A DNA stretch of 64,000 bases. It comes from Lysobacter daejeonensis GH1-9. Lineage in GTDB: Bacteria; Pseudomonadota; Gammaproteobacteria; Xanthomonadales; Xanthomonadaceae. Location of the stretch: positions 1 to 64,000 of the forward strand of contig NZ_AVPU01000003.1 in NCBI RefSeq assembly GCF_000768355.1, written 5' to 3'. Under the pieces are notes generated by a model that saw only the letters and a list, made by a program, of their open reading frames with translations, was not told the origin of the DNA and searched no databases. Positions 50,987-58,642 of this stretch are shown piece after piece. Both the position numbers and the translations under genes were made by a program. The first letter of the stretch is position 1, and every line of letters begins with the position of its first letter.

Positions 50987-52501
50987 ATGCAAGGCCGCAC
51001 ACTCCCCCGCGTTGCCGGATTGTCCCTTTCACTGGCGTTGGCGGGCCAGGCCTGCGCGGAGGGCAGCCGCACGGATGCTACTGCCGCGCGCATCTCCGAT
51101 CGGTTGCTTCAAGCCTTGGCGGACGCAAACGGGGTGCCCGGGATGGGCGCGGCGGTGGTGCGCGACGGAACGATCGTGTGGCGCGGCAGCGTGGGGTATC
51201 GGGATGTCGAGCACCGGCAAAACGTCGATCGTGGCACCGTGTTCCGGTTGGCCAGCGTATCCAAGGCCATAACCGCCACCGCTGCGGCAAAACTGATGGA
51301 GCAGGGTGCGCTCGATGTCGATGCGCCCGTGCAAGCCATGTTGCCGTGGCTGGATGTCAGATGGGCCCCCCTTACACCCCGACAGCTCGCGGCACACACA
51401 TCCGGCCTGCCGCATTACCAGCCTGTGGACGATGCACGCGGCGGAGTGCACTACGCGAAGGTCCGTGACGCGGTGGCCGTGTTCCGCGACCGCGAACTCC
51501 TGTCGTCGCCTGGCACCCGCTATTCGTATTCCTCCTGGGGATACACGCTGCTGAGTGCGGTAATCGAGGCACGCGTGGGTATTCCGTTCCTGGACTTTCT
51601 GGCCAGTCGTGTCACGCAAGGGTTGGCCATTGGCCCCGATGCCACGGACACCGGCAATCCGAGCGCGGCGCGCGCATACGAGTTCGTGGACGGCAAGGCG
51701 GTGCCGGCGGCCCCGCACGACTACAGCTATACCTGGGCAGGCGGCGGTCTGGGAGCCACACCGGAAGCGCTGGCTCGGTTCGGTGGGCGCTTGATGGCGG
51801 GTGACGTGGTGGCACCGGCTACCTTCGAATGGATGTTGCGACCCACGCGGCTCAACAGTGGCTCGGCCGCCGCCGAACGCGATTACGAGGTCGGCTTCGG
51901 CTGGCGCGTGCAGCGGGACGCGGACGGTGATCGCATCGCCCACCATGCAGGCGTCACCAGTGGGGCGCGCAGTGCGCTGGTGCTGTGGCCTGATCGTAAA
52001 TTGGGAGTCAGTCTGCTTTCGAACGCGATGTGGGTATCGTCGATTGAGCAGACCAGCATGTTGCTGGCAGCACCGTTCAAACCGGTTGCGGAGATACCGG
52101 AACGCAAGCCGTGTCCATTCACGGCTTCGCGCTATGAGGGGCAGTTCAATGGCAGGACATTTGTCGGCACGGCGCGCTTCAGCGTGGAAGGCGGGCTATG
52201 CACGGGCGTACTCTCGTTGCCGGCTGAGCCCTTGGGGGCGTGGCTCAACAAGTTTCCGCAGAAGGACGCCAGCACGTTGCGGATCATCGGCATCGATCCG
52301 CGAGGAAGCCTTTCGCGCGCGGTGCTGGTGACGCCGATCGGCCTGCATGAATTGCGGACCGAGGGCCGCCGTGGGTATGTCGCTCGCTTGGCAACCAGCC
52401 AGGCGGTGTCGTTGCGTTTCGTGTCTGGGATCAATCCCGATCCGGAGCCCCCAGTGGAAAGTAAGGGCGATATGGCCGGGCTTCGTCCACCGCACGCTTG
52501 A
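50987..52501 (+). CDS. Exported serine hydrolase (beta-lactamase/class C PBP type)
   Basis: A 504-residue exported protein starting MQGRTLPRVAGLSLSLALAG, with AGGA ahead. The SxxK motif is LASVSK (Ser90, Lys93), and the YxN-like motif is YSSWGY; a HAG motif (IAHHAGVTSG) replaces the third box. This is the family of class C beta-lactamases, DD-peptidases and esterases. An extra C-terminal domain of about 110 residues follows. Its last 71 bases overlap the convergent GST gene. Substrate uncertain; peptide or ester cleavage more likely than beta-lactam hydrolysis. Confidence 0.85.
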   Translation: MQGRTLPRVAGLSLSLALAGQACAEGSRTDATAARISDRLLQALADANGVPGMGAAVVRDGTIVWRGSVGYRDVEHRQNVDRGTVFRLASVSKAITATAAAKLMEQGALDVDAPVQAMLPWLDVRWAPLTPRQLAAHTSGLPHYQPVDDARGGVHYAKVRDAVAVFRDRELLSSPGTRYSYSSWGYTLLSAVIEARVGIPFLDFLASRVTQGLAIGPDATDTGNPSAARAYEFVDGKAVPAAPHDYSYTWAGGGLGATPEALARFGGRLMAGDVVAPATFEWMLRPTRLNSGSAAAERDYEVGFGWRVQRDADGDRIAHHAGVTSGARSALVLWPDRKLGVSLLSNAMWVSSIEQTSMLLAAPFKPVAEIPERKPCPFTASRYEGQFNGRTFVGTARFSVEGGLCTGVLSLPAEPLGAWLNKFPQKDASTLRIIGIDPRGSLSRAVLVTPIGLHELRTEGRRGYVARLATSQAVSLRFVSGINPDPEPPVESKGDMAGLRPPHA

Positions 52502-53093
52502 CCGATGGCCTGGCCAGTAGACGGGCGCGGTAGGCGCGCACGTGGGCAAACCCCGGGTCGATTGGATGCGTCCAGTCGGCATAGAACAGGAACGGCGCCG
52601 CGCCACAATCGGCAAGGGTGAACACATCACCAATGGCCCATTCGCGTGTAGCCATCCGCGCGTCCAGCCACGCGTAGGACGTTTCCAGCATCGTGCGGGC
52701 GTCCCTTACACCGCAGGGGTCGCGGTCGGCCTCGGGCCGCAGGTGGTCAAACACCACCTTCTGCTGTGGCGTGGACACGTAGTTGTCGAAGAAGCGATCC
52801 AGCATCCGCGTTTCCAATGCGGCATCGCGATCTTCTGGGATCAGTTTCACCGGCCCGGGGTAATGCAGGTCCAGGTACTCGATGACGCAACTGGCCTCGA
52901 TTACGGTGCGGTCGCCATCCACCAGTACGGGGAAGCGACGCATGGGCCACAGTGCGGTCAGTTCGGCGTTGGCCTCGGCGTCCTCAAGGTTGCGGTAGTC
53001 GAACGGGGTCTGGTTCTCGTACAGCGCGATCAGCACCTTCTGGCAATAGGAGGAAAAGGGATGCGCGTATAGGCGGGGAAGGGTGGTGGGCAT
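52431..53093 (-). CDS. Glutathione S-transferase family protein
   Basis: A 220-residue GST with a thioredoxin-like N-terminal domain (LPRLYAHPFSSYCQKVLIAL, catalytic Ser or Cys) and VIEASCVIEYLDLHYP, the glutathione-binding Glu-Ser-like turn. The helical C-terminal domain includes FTLADCGAAPFLFYADW, the N-capping motif. Start MPTTLPRLY at 53093. It overlaps the serine hydrolase convergently. Detoxification role likely, substrate unknown. Confidence 0.87.
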   Translation of the reverse strand: MPTTLPRLYAHPFSSYCQKVLIALYENQTPFDYRNLEDAEANAELTALWPMRRFPVLVDGDRTVIEASCVIEYLDLHYPGPVKLIPEDRDAALETRMLDRFFDNYVSTPQQKVVFDHLRPEADRDPCGVRDARTMLETSYAWLDARMATREWAIGDVFTLADCGAAPFLFYADWTHPIDPGFAHVRAYRARLLARPSVKRAVDEARPYRPYFPLGAPDRD

Positions 53094-53163
53094 GGCGATT
53101 TCTGGGTGGGCTTGCCTGTAGCGACGAACGGGCGCGGCGCGGTTCGACAAAGGCATTCGGGCC

Positions 53164-53385
53164 TCATGTGTCGTCCGGCGCAGCAGGGTCGAAGCCGAGC
53201 AGATCACCGGGCTGGCACTCCAGCACTGCGCAGATCGCCTCCAGGGTGGAGAAGCGGATTGCCTTCGCCTTGCCGGTCTTGAGGATCGACAGATTGGCGA
53301 GGGTGATATCCACGCGCGACGCCAGTTCGGTGAGCGTCATGCGGCGGGCATGCAACAACTCGTCTAGGCGGACGACGATGGCCAT
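53164..53385 (-). CDS. YozG-like small HTH regulator
   Basis: A 73-residue Cro/C1-type helix-turn-helix protein: LLHARRMTLTELASRVDITL then ANLSILKTGKAKAIRFSTLE and CQPGDLLGF. This is the single-domain XRE regulator paired with DUF2975 membrane proteins in many bacteria. One base separates it from the preceding gene at 53387. It probably controls its own operon via the A/T-rich site at 53929. Confidence 0.88.
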   Translation of the reverse strand: MAIVVRLDELLHARRMTLTELASRVDITLANLSILKTGKAKAIRFSTLEAICAVLECQPGDLLGFDPAAPDDT

Positions 53386-53386
53386 G

Positions 53387-53899
53387 TCAGACGGTGCCTT
53401 CCAGGTCGGCACGCATGCGTGCGCCCTGGGCGAACACACCTGCCAGCACGAACAGCAGCAACACCGCGAACCACGACGCGATGGAGAAACCATCGATGCG
53501 GCCAGGTTCCCACACGGTCGCGGCAATCGTGGCGACAACCATGCGCAGCACTTCCAGGCCCAGTACGCTCCATGCGATGGCTTCCAGGCGGCGGGCATTT
53601 TCGAGGATGAAGGGGTCGCCGTCGCGCACGGTGTCGACGATGGCCAGCAGTCGGCGCAGGATCGTATGCACGATCACCGCACCGACGATGCCGATTACGA
53701 CGATGGCGCGCAGGCCGTTCGGGGCCTGCGGATGCATCTTGACCAGGTCGAAACCCAGCGCGCGCTCCGGCCAGCCGTTCATGAAGAAAGTGGATACCAG
53801 CAGTAAGGCAATTCCGCCGCCATAGAGCAGGTTGAGGACGGTCAGGCCTTGGATCACCGGGCGGGCGACGGCAAGGGCTTGGGCGGAGGTGCGGGTCAT
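53387..53899 (-). CDS. DUF2975 membrane protein
   Basis: A 170-residue protein with four hydrophobic helices: 17-40, 64-82, 108-127 and 139-159. The loop TVRDGDPFILENARRLEAIA is the DUF2975 signature. With the downstream XRE gene it forms a conserved two-gene unit; the membrane protein may sense envelope state and restrain the regulator, but this is inference. Confidence 0.87.
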   Translation of the reverse strand: MTRTSAQALAVARPVIQGLTVLNLLYGGGIALLLVSTFFMNGWPERALGFDLVKMHPQAPNGLRAIVVIGIVGAVIVHTILRRLLAIVDTVRDGDPFILENARRLEAIAWSVLGLEVLRMVVATIAATVWEPGRIDGFSIASWFAVLLLFVLAGVFAQGARMRADLEGTV

Positions 53900-53928
53900 G
53901 GCGGTGCTCCATCATTTTTACCGTAAAG

Positions 53929-53945
53929 CGATAATATCAATATCG
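53929..53945. promoter_or_regulatory. Candidate operator of the DUF2975/HTH operon
   Basis: The inverted repeat CGATA-N7-TATCG lies in a sharply A/T-rich stretch (53914-53962), 30 bases ahead of the DUF2975 start. The stretch also supplies promoter-like hexamers for leftward transcription. A fitting site for autoregulation by the YozG-like protein. Confidence 0.4.
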
Positions 53946-53970
53946 AATTACAATAAAAATAGGCAGGAGG

Positions 53971-55284
53971 TCACCCTGTCGGGGGCTCCCGGGGCGGGGA
54001 CATCGTCGCGCCCCCGTCGCCCCTTTCAAGGTCATCCCGGTCGCTGCCCAGGATGATTCTTGCCCCGCGCTGGTAGCTCCAGTACGCCCACGCCCAGTTG
54101 AGCAGCACCACCAGCCTGTTGCGGAAGCCGATCAGGAAGAACACGTGTGCCGCCAGCCAGAACCACCAGGCCAGCAGGCCGGAGAACTTGAGCCGACCGA
54201 AATCCACCACGGCGGCCATCCGGCCAATGGTGGCCAGGTTGCCGTAGTCGCGGTAGCGGAAGGTGGGCGTCGACTGGCCGGCAAGATGCGCGCGCAGCGC
54301 GCCGGCCACATGACGCCCCATCTGCTTGGCCGCCGGCGCCACGCCGGGCACGGGTTTGCCGTCGGTGCGGACGGCCGCCAGGTCGCCGGCCACGAACAGG
54401 TTGGGGTGGCCGGGCACGCTGAGGTCGGGCTCGACCGGTACCCGGCCGGCGCGGTCCAGCGGTACGCCCAGTGACCGTGCCAGCGGTGAGGCGGCGACAC
54501 CCGCGGCCCAGACCACGGTCTTCGCCGGTACGAAGGTTTCGCCAAGGCAGTAGCCCTCGGCGGTGATGCCGCTGACGGGCGTGCCGGTCACCACTTCCAC
54601 GCCCAGTCGTTCCAACTGTCCGCGCGCCTTGGCCGAGAGCGCCTCGGGGAACGAGGCCAGCACGCGCGGCCCGGCTTCGATCAGGCGTACGCGCGCCTGC
54701 GCCGGGTCGATGCGGCGGAACTCGTGCTTCAGCGTGTGCCGGGCGATCTCCGCCAGCGTGCCTGCCAGTTCCACACCGGTGGGGCCGCCACCGACGATGG
54801 CGAAGTTGAGCCAGGCGGCGCGGCGCGCAGGGTCGGTTTCGGCTTCGGCGCGTTCAAAGGCCAGCAGCAACTGGCGACGCAGGTGCAGTGCGTCATCCAG
54901 CGTCTTGAGACCGGGAGCATGGGGCGCCCACTCATCGTGGCCGAAATAGGCGTGGGTGGCGCCGGTCGCCAGCAGCAGGTAGTCGAAGGCGAGGGCGCCG
55001 CCATCCGCCAGGACGACGGCTTTTGCCCTCGCATTGATGGAAGCCACCTCGGCAAGACGCACTTCCACGTTCTTCTGCCTGCGCAGGATGTGGCGCAGCG
55101 GCGCAGCGATGTCCGGCGCCGACAGGCCGGCAGTAGCTACCTGGTACAGCAACGGCTGGAACAGGTGGTGGTTGTGGCGGTCGATCACGGTGATCCGCAG
55201 CGGCGCGTCAGCCAGGGCGCGCGTGGCCCACAGGCCGGCAAAGCCGCCGCCGACGATCACGAGATGGGGGCGAGGATCCGTCAT
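53971..55284 (-). CDS. ndh: Type II NADH dehydrogenase (NDH-2)
   Basis: A 437-residue flavoprotein. FAD site VIVGGGFAGLWATRAL at residue 8, NADH site AIVGGGPTGVELAGTLAEIA near 160, and GDLAAV near 300 (FAD ribityl). The C terminus (WWFWLAAHVFFLIGFRNRLV) is an amphipathic membrane-binding helix. Matches the single-subunit non-proton-pumping NADH:quinone oxidoreductase in length. It feeds electrons from NADH to quinone at the inner membrane. The residues after GGATMSPPRE form a short extra tail. Confidence 0.88.
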   Translation of the reverse strand: MTDPRPHLVIVGGGFAGLWATRALADAPLRITVIDRHNHHLFQPLLYQVATAGLSAPDIAAPLRHILRRQKNVEVRLAEVASINARAKAVVLADGGALAFDYLLLATGATHAYFGHDEWAPHAPGLKTLDDALHLRRQLLLAFERAEAETDPARRAAWLNFAIVGGGPTGVELAGTLAEIARHTLKHEFRRIDPAQARVRLIEAGPRVLASFPEALSAKARGQLERLGVEVVTGTPVSGITAEGYCLGETFVPAKTVVWAAGVAASPLARSLGVPLDRAGRVPVEPDLSVPGHPNLFVAGDLAAVRTDGKPVPGVAPAAKQMGRHVAGALRAHLAGQSTPTFRYRDYGNLATIGRMAAVVDFGRLKFSGLLAWWFWLAAHVFFLIGFRNRLVVLLNWAWAYWSYQRGARIILGSDRDDLERGDGGATMSPPREPPTG

Positions 55285-55355
55285 CGCAAAACACCCGGCA
55301 TGGGAATGCGTGCATTGTTGCCCATGCCGGGCATGCCTGTGTTGACCTTGTCGGG

Positions 55356-56504
55356 CTAGCGGTTCACCGCCGGGCCGTTGATGCCGACGTAGCCGTTCGC
55401 GCACCCCGTGGTGCAGGTGGTGGCCAGCATGTTGTAGACGATGCGCCCGGCGTTGCTCTTGGAGCGGAAGTGGCCGATGCCGTTGCTGGTGTCGCCTCCG
55501 CCCATGTTGTACGGGCTGCCGTCGTCCCAGTCCCAGTCGTAGGCGTAGGCGCTGCTGCCAAAGCCGATGTCTACCTGTGCCTTGACGCTGGAGCCGGTGT
55601 TGAACAGCGCGCCGCTGTTGCAACCGGCGGCGTAGCTGGTGGTGAAGCAGTGCACCTGGTCGTAGGTGCCGGCGGAGATGGTGTAGTACGAAATAGTCGA
55701 GAACAGCGCCGGCATGGCCCGCAGGCTGTTGTTGCCGCTGCCGGTCCAGCGGTTGTAGCCGTATCCGGCCACGCCCGTGCTGGGATAGAAGCCGAAGGTG
55801 TAGTAGTCGTATGGCCACACGTACGCTTCAGCGTTGCATGTGGGCGCGTACGGCGACTGGTACCCGGTGGAATAGCAGGTGTTGAGTCCTCGCAGGCCGC
55901 CACCGATGTTGACGAAGCGGCGGACGTTGGCCTGGTAGCCGTAGTAGCGCAGCATGGCCAGCGCCATGCTCGAGCCCATCGAATGCGCAACGATGTCCAC
56001 CTGGCTGCGTCCGGTGTACGCCTTGACCTTGTCGATGAACGTCTTGAGGACCTGGTACTTGGCCGGCTCGTGGTAGTTGTACTGCGGCGCACCACGCTCG
56101 TCCGCATCCAGGTAGGTGACACCGAAGAGTTCGCAGTCGTTGTATCCGCGCGCCTTGAGCTCGTCGTAAATGGAATTGGTTGGCGTCGTATAGCCGCTCA
56201 CGGCGCCGGGCGGCATGTCAAAGCTGATGGCGCTGTCGCCATTGCCATGGATGAACACCACCGGTGTACGCGTGGCGGTGCAACTGCCTCCACCAAAACC
56301 CCCGCTGCCCACGCCGGGGTTGAAGCCGCCAGCGTACTGGGTGGCCGTGCCGGTGCAGGTATAGCCATTGTGGGTGCCGCAGACCAGTGCCTGGGCGCTG
56401 CGCGGCGACAGTAGCAAGGCCATGGCCATCCATGGCAGCAGCAGCGCCAGCGCCGCGGTGCGGGACAGGAATGGCGGAACGAATCGCAACGTGCTGCTGA
56501 ACAT
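55356..56504 (-). CDS. phaZ: PhaZ7-type extracellular PHB depolymerase
   Basis: A 382-residue secreted enzyme with a signal peptide (cut near AQA, residue 39). The mature start (VCGTHNGYTCTGTATQYAGG) and block GGFGGGSCTATRTPVVFIHG closely match PhaZ7 of Paucimonas lemoignei. Catalytic residues: Ser175 in AHSMG, Asp282 in YDQVHC and His345 in GIGHFR. The Ser-His distance (170) equals the known Ser136-His306 of PhaZ7, and Ser-Asp is 107 against 106. PhaZ7 cleaves amorphous poly(3-hydroxybutyrate) without a separate substrate-binding domain. Start ATG 56504, with GGGGAGGG ahead. It is divergent from an SGNH hydrolase. Confidence 0.88.
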   Translation of the reverse strand: MFSSTLRFVPPFLSRTAALALLLPWMAMALLLSPRSAQALVCGTHNGYTCTGTATQYAGGFNPGVGSGGFGGGSCTATRTPVVFIHGNGDSAISFDMPPGAVSGYTTPTNSIYDELKARGYNDCELFGVTYLDADERGAPQYNYHEPAKYQVLKTFIDKVKAYTGRSQVDIVAHSMGSSMALAMLRYYGYQANVRRFVNIGGGLRGLNTCYSTGYQSPYAPTCNAEAYVWPYDYYTFGFYPSTGVAGYGYNRWTGSGNNSLRAMPALFSTISYYTISAGTYDQVHCFTTSYAAGCNSGALFNTGSSVKAQVDIGFGSSAYAYDWDWDDGSPYNMGGGDTSNGIGHFRSKSNAGRIVYNMLATTCTTGCANGYVGINGPAVNR

Positions 56505-56670
56505 GAGAGCCCTCCCCAGGGTGTCAGTTCGACTACGACGAAGTCCGATCTTTGTTGATGCTGGGGGCGTCCAGTGCCAGGTGCCATTGCCCGATGGGGC
56601 ATGACGCACTGCGGCATGAATTGGCAGGTTTTTGTGCCATACGCCTCGGTTTGGGGCCCGCTGAGAGGGC

Positions 56671-56713
56671 TGCTGCGCCGCAGATTGCGCCTCCCCAGAA
56701 CATACGCTAGCGT
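56671..56713 (+). promoter_or_regulatory. Promoter of the SGNH hydrolase, shared block A
   Basis: TTGCGC (56685-56690), 17 bases, then TAGCGT (56708-56713) gives a Xanthomonas-type promoter (TTGNNN-N17-TANNNT). An 11-base element TGCTGCGCCGC sits at 56671-56681. The same parts with the same spacing occur before the S8 protease gene at 61240-61282. The rest of 56505-56842 holds the divergent leader regions and no gene. Confidence 0.6.
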
Positions 56714-56842
56714 CCGGTCCGCGATGGCGCAGGGGGCCGCGGACACGGGCGTCCGCATCGTGAAGGTGTTTCACCAGCTTTTTCTCGCAGGACGCGGGCG
56801 GGACTACCCCCGCCGCGAACACCATGTCGAAGGGGATTAGGG

Positions 56843-57931
56843 ATGAAGACTCTGTTCCGCCGGGCCGCCACGCGTTGGCTGCCGGCGATCACATTGCTGG
56901 CGCTGTCAGCGCCGACCTTGGCCAGCACACTCAACCAGAACGTGTCGTGGACCATCGATCGCACCGGCACGACGGCCAAGTACCGCGTCGTGGCCTATGG
57001 CGACTCCATCTATGCCGGCTACAACGGCTCCATCAGCAATGCCGCGCGTTATTCGGCGCCCACCGTGGATTCGGAGTATCTCTCCGCGAAGTGGAACGCC
57101 GACATCGAGAGCATCCGTCGCGCGAAGTCCGGCGCAGTCGCGAAGGACGTGTATGAGAACAAGATCGTGGCCGAGCGTTCGTACATGCAGGCCACCTCCA
57201 CCCGCGTGGTGACGTTCGAGATGTGCGGCAACGATGGCCTGCAGGCACGAACGAGCTTCAAGGAGCAGACCGGAACCTGCAACTACGGCGTCCTGGATTC
57301 GGCGGTGAACAGTTGCAAGGTGTACGTGGCGGCGGCCATGGACTACATCAACGCCAACGCGCACCCCAACACCCGGCTCAAGGTGATCTCCAACCTGTAT
57401 TACCCGGGCTACAACGCCGATAACGTGCAAAGCTCCTGCAGGGATGCCAGTACGGGGCAGACGGTGAACCTGCGCGATCGTTTCCTGCCCGCCATCACCA
57501 AGATGAACTACTGGATGTGTGAATACGCACGCCAGAAGGGATTCCAGTGCACGGACAGCTTCGCCCAGTACATGGGCGCGGACTACGACAGCAACAACGA
57601 TGGCCAAGTCGACTCCGACGCGTTGCGCTACGTGGCCGGCGAGAGCGAGGCTACGTACGTCGGCCGCATCACGGGCTCGCTGAAGGGCACGCTGCGGGAT
57701 GCGAACACCAAGTTCGTGACCTCCGCCAGTTCGTACGACTACATCCAGTCCGACGACACCCACCCGACCTATACCGGCGGCACGGTGACCGCCGGCATCT
57801 GGGGTGGAAGCACCGGCACTGGCGCGCCGCGTTACACCAGCTACACCAGCGGCAGGAGTCCGATCTGGAACCGCTATGGCCATGAGCGCATGGGCTGGGC
57901 CCTGTCGGTCTACAACCCGGCCAGTCCATAA
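56843..57931 (+). CDS. Secreted SGNH/GDSL hydrolase
   Basis: A 362-residue exported hydrolase with a signal peptide (cut near LAS, residue 28). Catalytic blocks: Ser55 in AYGDSIYAGY (block I), Asn130 in MCGNDG (block III) and the DxxH of block V with Asp304 and His307 in SDDTHPTY. A calcium-type loop DSNNDGQVDS is present at 249-258, like dockerin or EF-hand loops. Several Cys suggest disulfides. Divergent from PhaZ7, so it may act on oligomers or esters from the same polymers. Confidence 0.85.
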   Translation: MKTLFRRAATRWLPAITLLALSAPTLASTLNQNVSWTIDRTGTTAKYRVVAYGDSIYAGYNGSISNAARYSAPTVDSEYLSAKWNADIESIRRAKSGAVAKDVYENKIVAERSYMQATSTRVVTFEMCGNDGLQARTSFKEQTGTCNYGVLDSAVNSCKVYVAAAMDYINANAHPNTRLKVISNLYYPGYNADNVQSSCRDASTGQTVNLRDRFLPAITKMNYWMCEYARQKGFQCTDSFAQYMGADYDSNNDGQVDSDALRYVAGESEATYVGRITGSLKGTLRDANTKFVTSASSYDYIQSDDTHPTYTGGTVTAGIWGGSTGTGAPRYTSYTSGRSPIWNRYGHERMGWALSVYNPASP

Positions 57932-57956
57932 CGGCGCGCCCGAAGAGGATTGAGTC

Positions 57957-58619
57957 GTGGCCGAACGCCACCCGCCGCACACCCCGCCGTCCGAACCGGA
58001 CGGCGACGGTGTGCGCGTGGTACCCAAGCCGCGCCACGCGCTGCGACGGTGGGCGTGGGGGGGAGTGATGATTTTCGTGGTGCTCGCGGCTTGGCTTGTA
58101 TTGGTGAGATCGCCGGAGCAGGGGCCACAGCCGGCGGACACGCTGCCGTCGGCAGTCGAACACGAGGCGACCGCCACCACTGCGGCCGAGTCCCGGTCCG
58201 CTCAGTCAATGACCACGGCAACGGTGCAGGAGCCCGATGCCATGCCGCGCACTGATCCTGATGACCTCGCCGCATACTTCGAGCCGGGCGATCCGGAGCC
58301 CACGGGCGTCGAGGTGATCACCGCGCTGCGGGAAGCCGGCGTCCGCACCGGGCTAGGTGCGTTCAACCCGCCAGGGACCAGTCCACCACTGGAAGGGCTG
58401 GCCGTACCCGATGACTTCAAGCTGCCCGATGGCTACGTGCGCCATCACCAAGTTACGGACGAAGGCGTACCCATCGAGCCGATCCTGATGTTTTCCCCCG
58501 ATTTCGTGCTGTACGACGCGAACGGCAAACCCATCGCCATGCCCGAGAACCGCGTCGTGCCGCCCGAGCTGGCGCCACCGGGTTTGCCGCTGCGCCGGGT
58601 TCGCATTCCCAAGCCCTGA
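57957..58619 (+). CDS. Membrane-anchored hypothetical protein
   Basis: A 220-residue protein from GTG 57957. A short cytoplasmic N terminus, one membrane helix (residues 32-50, RWAWGGVMIFVVLAAWLVLV region), a Ser/Thr/Ala-rich linker, then a periplasmic domain rich in Pro and acidic residues (DGYVRHHQVTDEGVPIEPIL). It follows the SGNH hydrolase by 25 bases and precedes the Lnt-like gene by 23, so these three may be one operon. Lipase-chaperone-like placement, but no sequence resemblance. Role unknown. Confidence 0.6.
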   Translation: MAERHPPHTPPSEPDGDGVRVVPKPRHALRRWAWGGVMIFVVLAAWLVLVRSPEQGPQPADTLPSAVEHEATATTAAESRSAQSMTTATVQEPDAMPRTDPDDLAAYFEPGDPEPTGVEVITALREAGVRTGLGAFNPPGTSPPLEGLAVPDDFKLPDGYVRHHQVTDEGVPIEPILMFSPDFVLYDANGKPIAMPENRVVPPELAPPGLPLRRVRIPKP

Positions 58620-58642
58620 TCCTCGTCTACGGAGTGCGCTGA

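Noticed and set aside
56906-58180. 424-codon minus-strand frame opposite the SGNH hydrolase gene
   Set aside because: Val/Gly/Arg-rich shadow; the plus frame has all SGNH blocks and a signal peptide.
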